Shown: positions 62,066 to 64,000 of the stretch, piece by piece
Layout: every line of letters begins with the position of its first letter
Position numbering within the stretch: position 1 is the stretch's first letter
NCBI RefSeq assembly: GCF_029626175.1
Contig: NZ_JARUBM010000002.1
Span: 3,117,001-3,181,000 of the forward strand
DNA: 64,000 nucleotides
Direction of reading: 5' to 3'
DNA from: Micromonospora sp. WMMD1082
GTDB lineage: Bacteria > Actinomycetota > Actinomycetes > Mycobacteriales > Micromonosporaceae
The notes under the pieces: model-generated
Seen by the model: the letters and a program-made list of their open reading frames with translations, nothing else
Database searches by the model: none
What the model was told of the DNA's origin: nothing
Program-made: the position numbers and the translations under genes

Positions 62066-62631
62066 CGGGGGTCGGCGGCGTGGGTCAGCGCGGTGAGGGC
62101 GTGGTGGAGGTGGGTGGCCATGGTGGCGGGTACGTGTGCGGTGGCGGCCTGGCACGCGGTGTGGAAGTGGGGCAGCAGGCGCCGCAGGGCAGGCCGGGCG
62201 GCGAAGAACGCTTCGGGGTCGCCGCTGGTGTGGGCGCGGCGTACGAGGGAGGTGAACGCGACGATCTTGTCGGCGGTGGAGATGAGCAGGACCGGGCGGT
62301 CGCTGGTGTCGATCGGCGGGTGGGGGGTGTCGAGGGCGGTGTGTTCGGCGTGTAGGGCGTACACGATGCGGGTGAGCTCGGGGTGGTAGCGGCGGGTCAG
62401 GAGGTCGGGCAGGTCGATGTCGTCGGGGGCGACGTCGGGGGCGTCGTGGAGGAGGGCGGCGGCGATCAGGGTGGGTGGCGGGTCGGGTAGGTGTCGGGCG
62501 AGGGTGACGGCGACGCGGACCGCGTGTACGAGGGCGGGCCGGTCGTCGATGAGGTGCCCGTGGCACCAGGTGCGGGCATCTGTGAGTGCCTGTGTGATGT
62601 GGGGGTGGCGGGGCGTGGCGAGGACGGTCAC
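62059..62631 (-). CDS. HD-domain phosphohydrolase
   Basis: The 190-residue product has the HD metal site: ALVHAVRVAVTLARHLPD, then LIAAALLHDAPD (HD) and LLISTADKIVAFTSL with the later Asp, the pattern of RelA/SpoT-type and related small hydrolases. The GTG has AGGAGG eight bases upstream. It is coupled to the kinase-like gene, suggesting joint control of a phosphorylated metabolite. Confidence 0.78.
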   Translation of the reverse strand: MTVLATPRHPHITQALTDARTWCHGHLIDDRPALVHAVRVAVTLARHLPDPPPTLIAAALLHDAPDVAPDDIDLPDLLTRRYHPELTRIVYALHAEHTALDTPHPPIDTSDRPVLLISTADKIVAFTSLVRRAHTSGDPEAFFAARPALRRLLPHFHTACQAATAHVPATMATHLHHALTALTHAADPRC

Positions 62632-62666
62632 GGTGCGGGCCTCCTGCTGCTCGTAGCATGGCGGGT

Positions 62667-63119
62667 ATGGAACCTGGTCCACTGCCGCGGTGGGAGGACG
62701 AGACCTGCGCGGTGTGCCCGGCACAGGCGTTGGGGCCGGGCCGGTTCGACGTGGTCGACCGGCCGGGCCCGCAGTACGCCTACCGGCCGGCGGCGGGGTG
62801 GCGGGTCGGACCGGACGGGCGGCCGGTGTGTGTGCATCCGTTCCGGGTCGGGCTGCCGCCGGGCCGTTACGCCTCGGCGGGTGAGCGGCTGCCGGAGGTG
62901 GCCGGGCAGCGGCCCGCGCCCAGCGCGGCGGCGCTGGAACTGCCCGCGGAGCTGGACGACCTGGAGGGATGGCTGGTGGCCACGCTGCGGGTCGCGCCGG
63001 AGGAGGGCCTGTTCGCGGCGGTGGCGCGGGCGGAGAGGTTGGCCGGTGAACGGTTCGCACCCGGCGCGGTGGTGGCGGCGTTGCGCCGGGTGCTCTCCGT
63101 CGAGCTGGCCAACCGGTGA
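62667..63119 (+). CDS. Hypothetical protein
   Basis: The 150-residue product has an early CAVCPA motif, an Arg/Pro-rich middle and a helical end (ATLRVAPEEGLFAAVARA). A TAGCAT box seven bases before the ATG suggests a leaderless message divergent from the HD gene. No family recognised. Confidence 0.65.
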   Translation: MEPGPLPRWEDETCAVCPAQALGPGRFDVVDRPGPQYAYRPAAGWRVGPDGRPVCVHPFRVGLPPGRYASAGERLPEVAGQRPAPSAAALELPAELDDLEGWLVATLRVAPEEGLFAAVARAERLAGERFAPGAVVAALRRVLSVELANR

Positions 63120-63129
63120 GACCGCGGGG

Positions 63130-63735
63130 TCAGACGGCGGCCAACTGCGGGCTGCCGTCGGGGCTGAAGGTGAGGTCGTGGCTGCGTCCGCCGCGGCCGA
63201 TGCCGACGCTGCCGTAGTGCGCGTTGAGGATGGCCAGGCGCCGGTCGACCTCGGCAGCGTCGAGCCAGTACCGGGCCGGCGGCACGCCCCACCCGGCGGC
63301 GGTGTAGTAGTCGTCGGTGATGCAGCCGCTGGTGTAGCCGAAGTCCTCCAACTCGGTGGCGTGCGGGAAGATCACGCCGAGGTCGGCCTGCATCTGGCTC
63401 ATCAGGGTGAACTGGGCCAGCACGGCGTGGACCATCTCGTCCACCGGGGCCGGCACCAGCAGCTCCGCGGCTTCCTCGTCGCCGCCGGTCAGCTCGAACA
63501 CGGCGGCCTTGAGCGCCAGCACCCGCACCGCTTCGACCAGCAGCGGTGCCGCGTCGCGCTCGAGCGACCACTGCGCCACCGTCGGGTAGCCGGTGAACGT
63601 GGCCCAACACGTCGAGTACCTCATCGAGGAGCCGTTGAGCCGCTCCCACCCGGGGTGTTCCCGCATCATGTCGAGGATCTGCGCTGCTCGCCGGCCCACC
63701 GCTTCGGCGGCCGGCATCCGCACCGTTGTCGTCAT
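63130..63735 (-). CDS. Hypothetical protein
   Basis: The 201-residue product (ATG with GGGAGAGGCC upstream) reads ILDMMREHPGWERLNGSSMR, SLERDAAPLLVEAVRVLAL and YWLDAAEVDRRLAILNAHYG. It looks well folded and helical. No family recognised. Confidence 0.65.
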   Translation of the reverse strand: MTTTVRMPAAEAVGRRAAQILDMMREHPGWERLNGSSMRYSTCWATFTGYPTVAQWSLERDAAPLLVEAVRVLALKAAVFELTGGDEEAAELLVPAPVDEMVHAVLAQFTLMSQMQADLGVIFPHATELEDFGYTSGCITDDYYTAAGWGVPPARYWLDAAEVDRRLAILNAHYGSVGIGRGGRSHDLTFSPDGSPQLAAV

Positions 63736-63942
63736 GGCCTCTCCCTTGGATGTAGGGGTGTACCGGCGCGGCGCCCGAGCGTTCCACCGCGTCGACCGCC
63801 GCGCCGGCTTGTCTCCGACGGTATGGATTACCGCCGATGCCCCGGCAGGGTGTGTTGCGGGCAGCCGGTGCGGCGCATTCACACAAGGTGTGAGCGCGTC
63901 ACACCCCTTCGCCGCGGCGGTGACGGGTTCTACGCTGAACGG

Positions 63943-64000
63943 ATGGCGGAGGTGAACATCCTGCTCGATGCTCTCCTCGACCGCGCGGGCCTGTCCCACG
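63943..64000 (+). CDS. Start of a regulator-like gene, truncated by the window
   Basis: The reading begins MAEVNILLDALLDRAGLSH, typical of small helix-turn-helix regulators. A TACGCT box six bases upstream suggests a leaderless start. The rest lies outside the window. Confidence 0.5.
   Translation, partial: MAEVNILLDALLDRAGLSH

Overview
High-GC actinomycete DNA, most likely Micromonosporaceae. Pointers are the strong GC bias, frequent GTG and TTG starts, purine-rich ribosome binding sites, probable leaderless promoters, a full-length Lsr2 silencer and a tRNA-Lys. No rRNA, CRISPR array or replication origin was seen.

Region 1 (about 1-29 kb, almost all minus strand) is the body of an integrative conjugative element whose left end lies outside the window. 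From 1 to 17 kb there are mostly single small genes, several followed by a strong hairpin: conserved hypotheticals, a winged-helix regulator, an M23 cell-wall hydrolase, an Lsr2-like protein lacking the DNA-binding half, a membrane GGDEF protein, an FAD monooxygenase and a lysine/alanine-tailed protein. From 17.8 to 25.6 kb lies a type IV secretion operon: pilin-like protein, VirB6/TrbL-like protein, PrgI, VirB4 ATPase, VirD4-like coupling ATPase and a replication-relaxation protein. The spacers around it carry clustered CTGACA/TGTCAG motifs, including two large perfect inverted repeats.

Region 2 (29-39.6 kb, plus strand) is a DNA-modification and integration module. Six genes joined by short overlaps encode a degenerate methyltransferase, two amino-type DNA methyltransferases, a PAPS-reductase-like protein, a frameshifted cytosine-C5 methyltransferase and an XF1762-family protein. 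A 1-kb non-coding stretch with repeats and hairpins follows, then a VUT-family (queuosine-precursor-type) transporter overlapping a possible transglycosylase-like protein. An excisionase and a tyrosine integrase close the module.

Region 3 (39.7-45.9 kb, plus strand) is a defence island: a DUF4365-APAZ effector coupled to a catalytically dead short prokaryotic Argonaute, followed by a three-domain HTH/sensor-like/nuclease protein and a second PD-(D/E)XK nuclease. A tRNA-Lys(TTT) lies at the right edge and is the plausible attachment gene.

Region 4 (46-58 kb) is a decaying array of small, mostly unknown genes with several visible frameshifts, an in-frame amber codon, duplicated 262-residue proteins and an orphan protein resembling a type I-G CRISPR subunit. 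Region 5 (57.4-64 kb) looks chromosomal: NYN-domain protein, full-length Lsr2, MFS exporter, kinase-like phosphotransferase, HD hydrolase and the start of a regulator.
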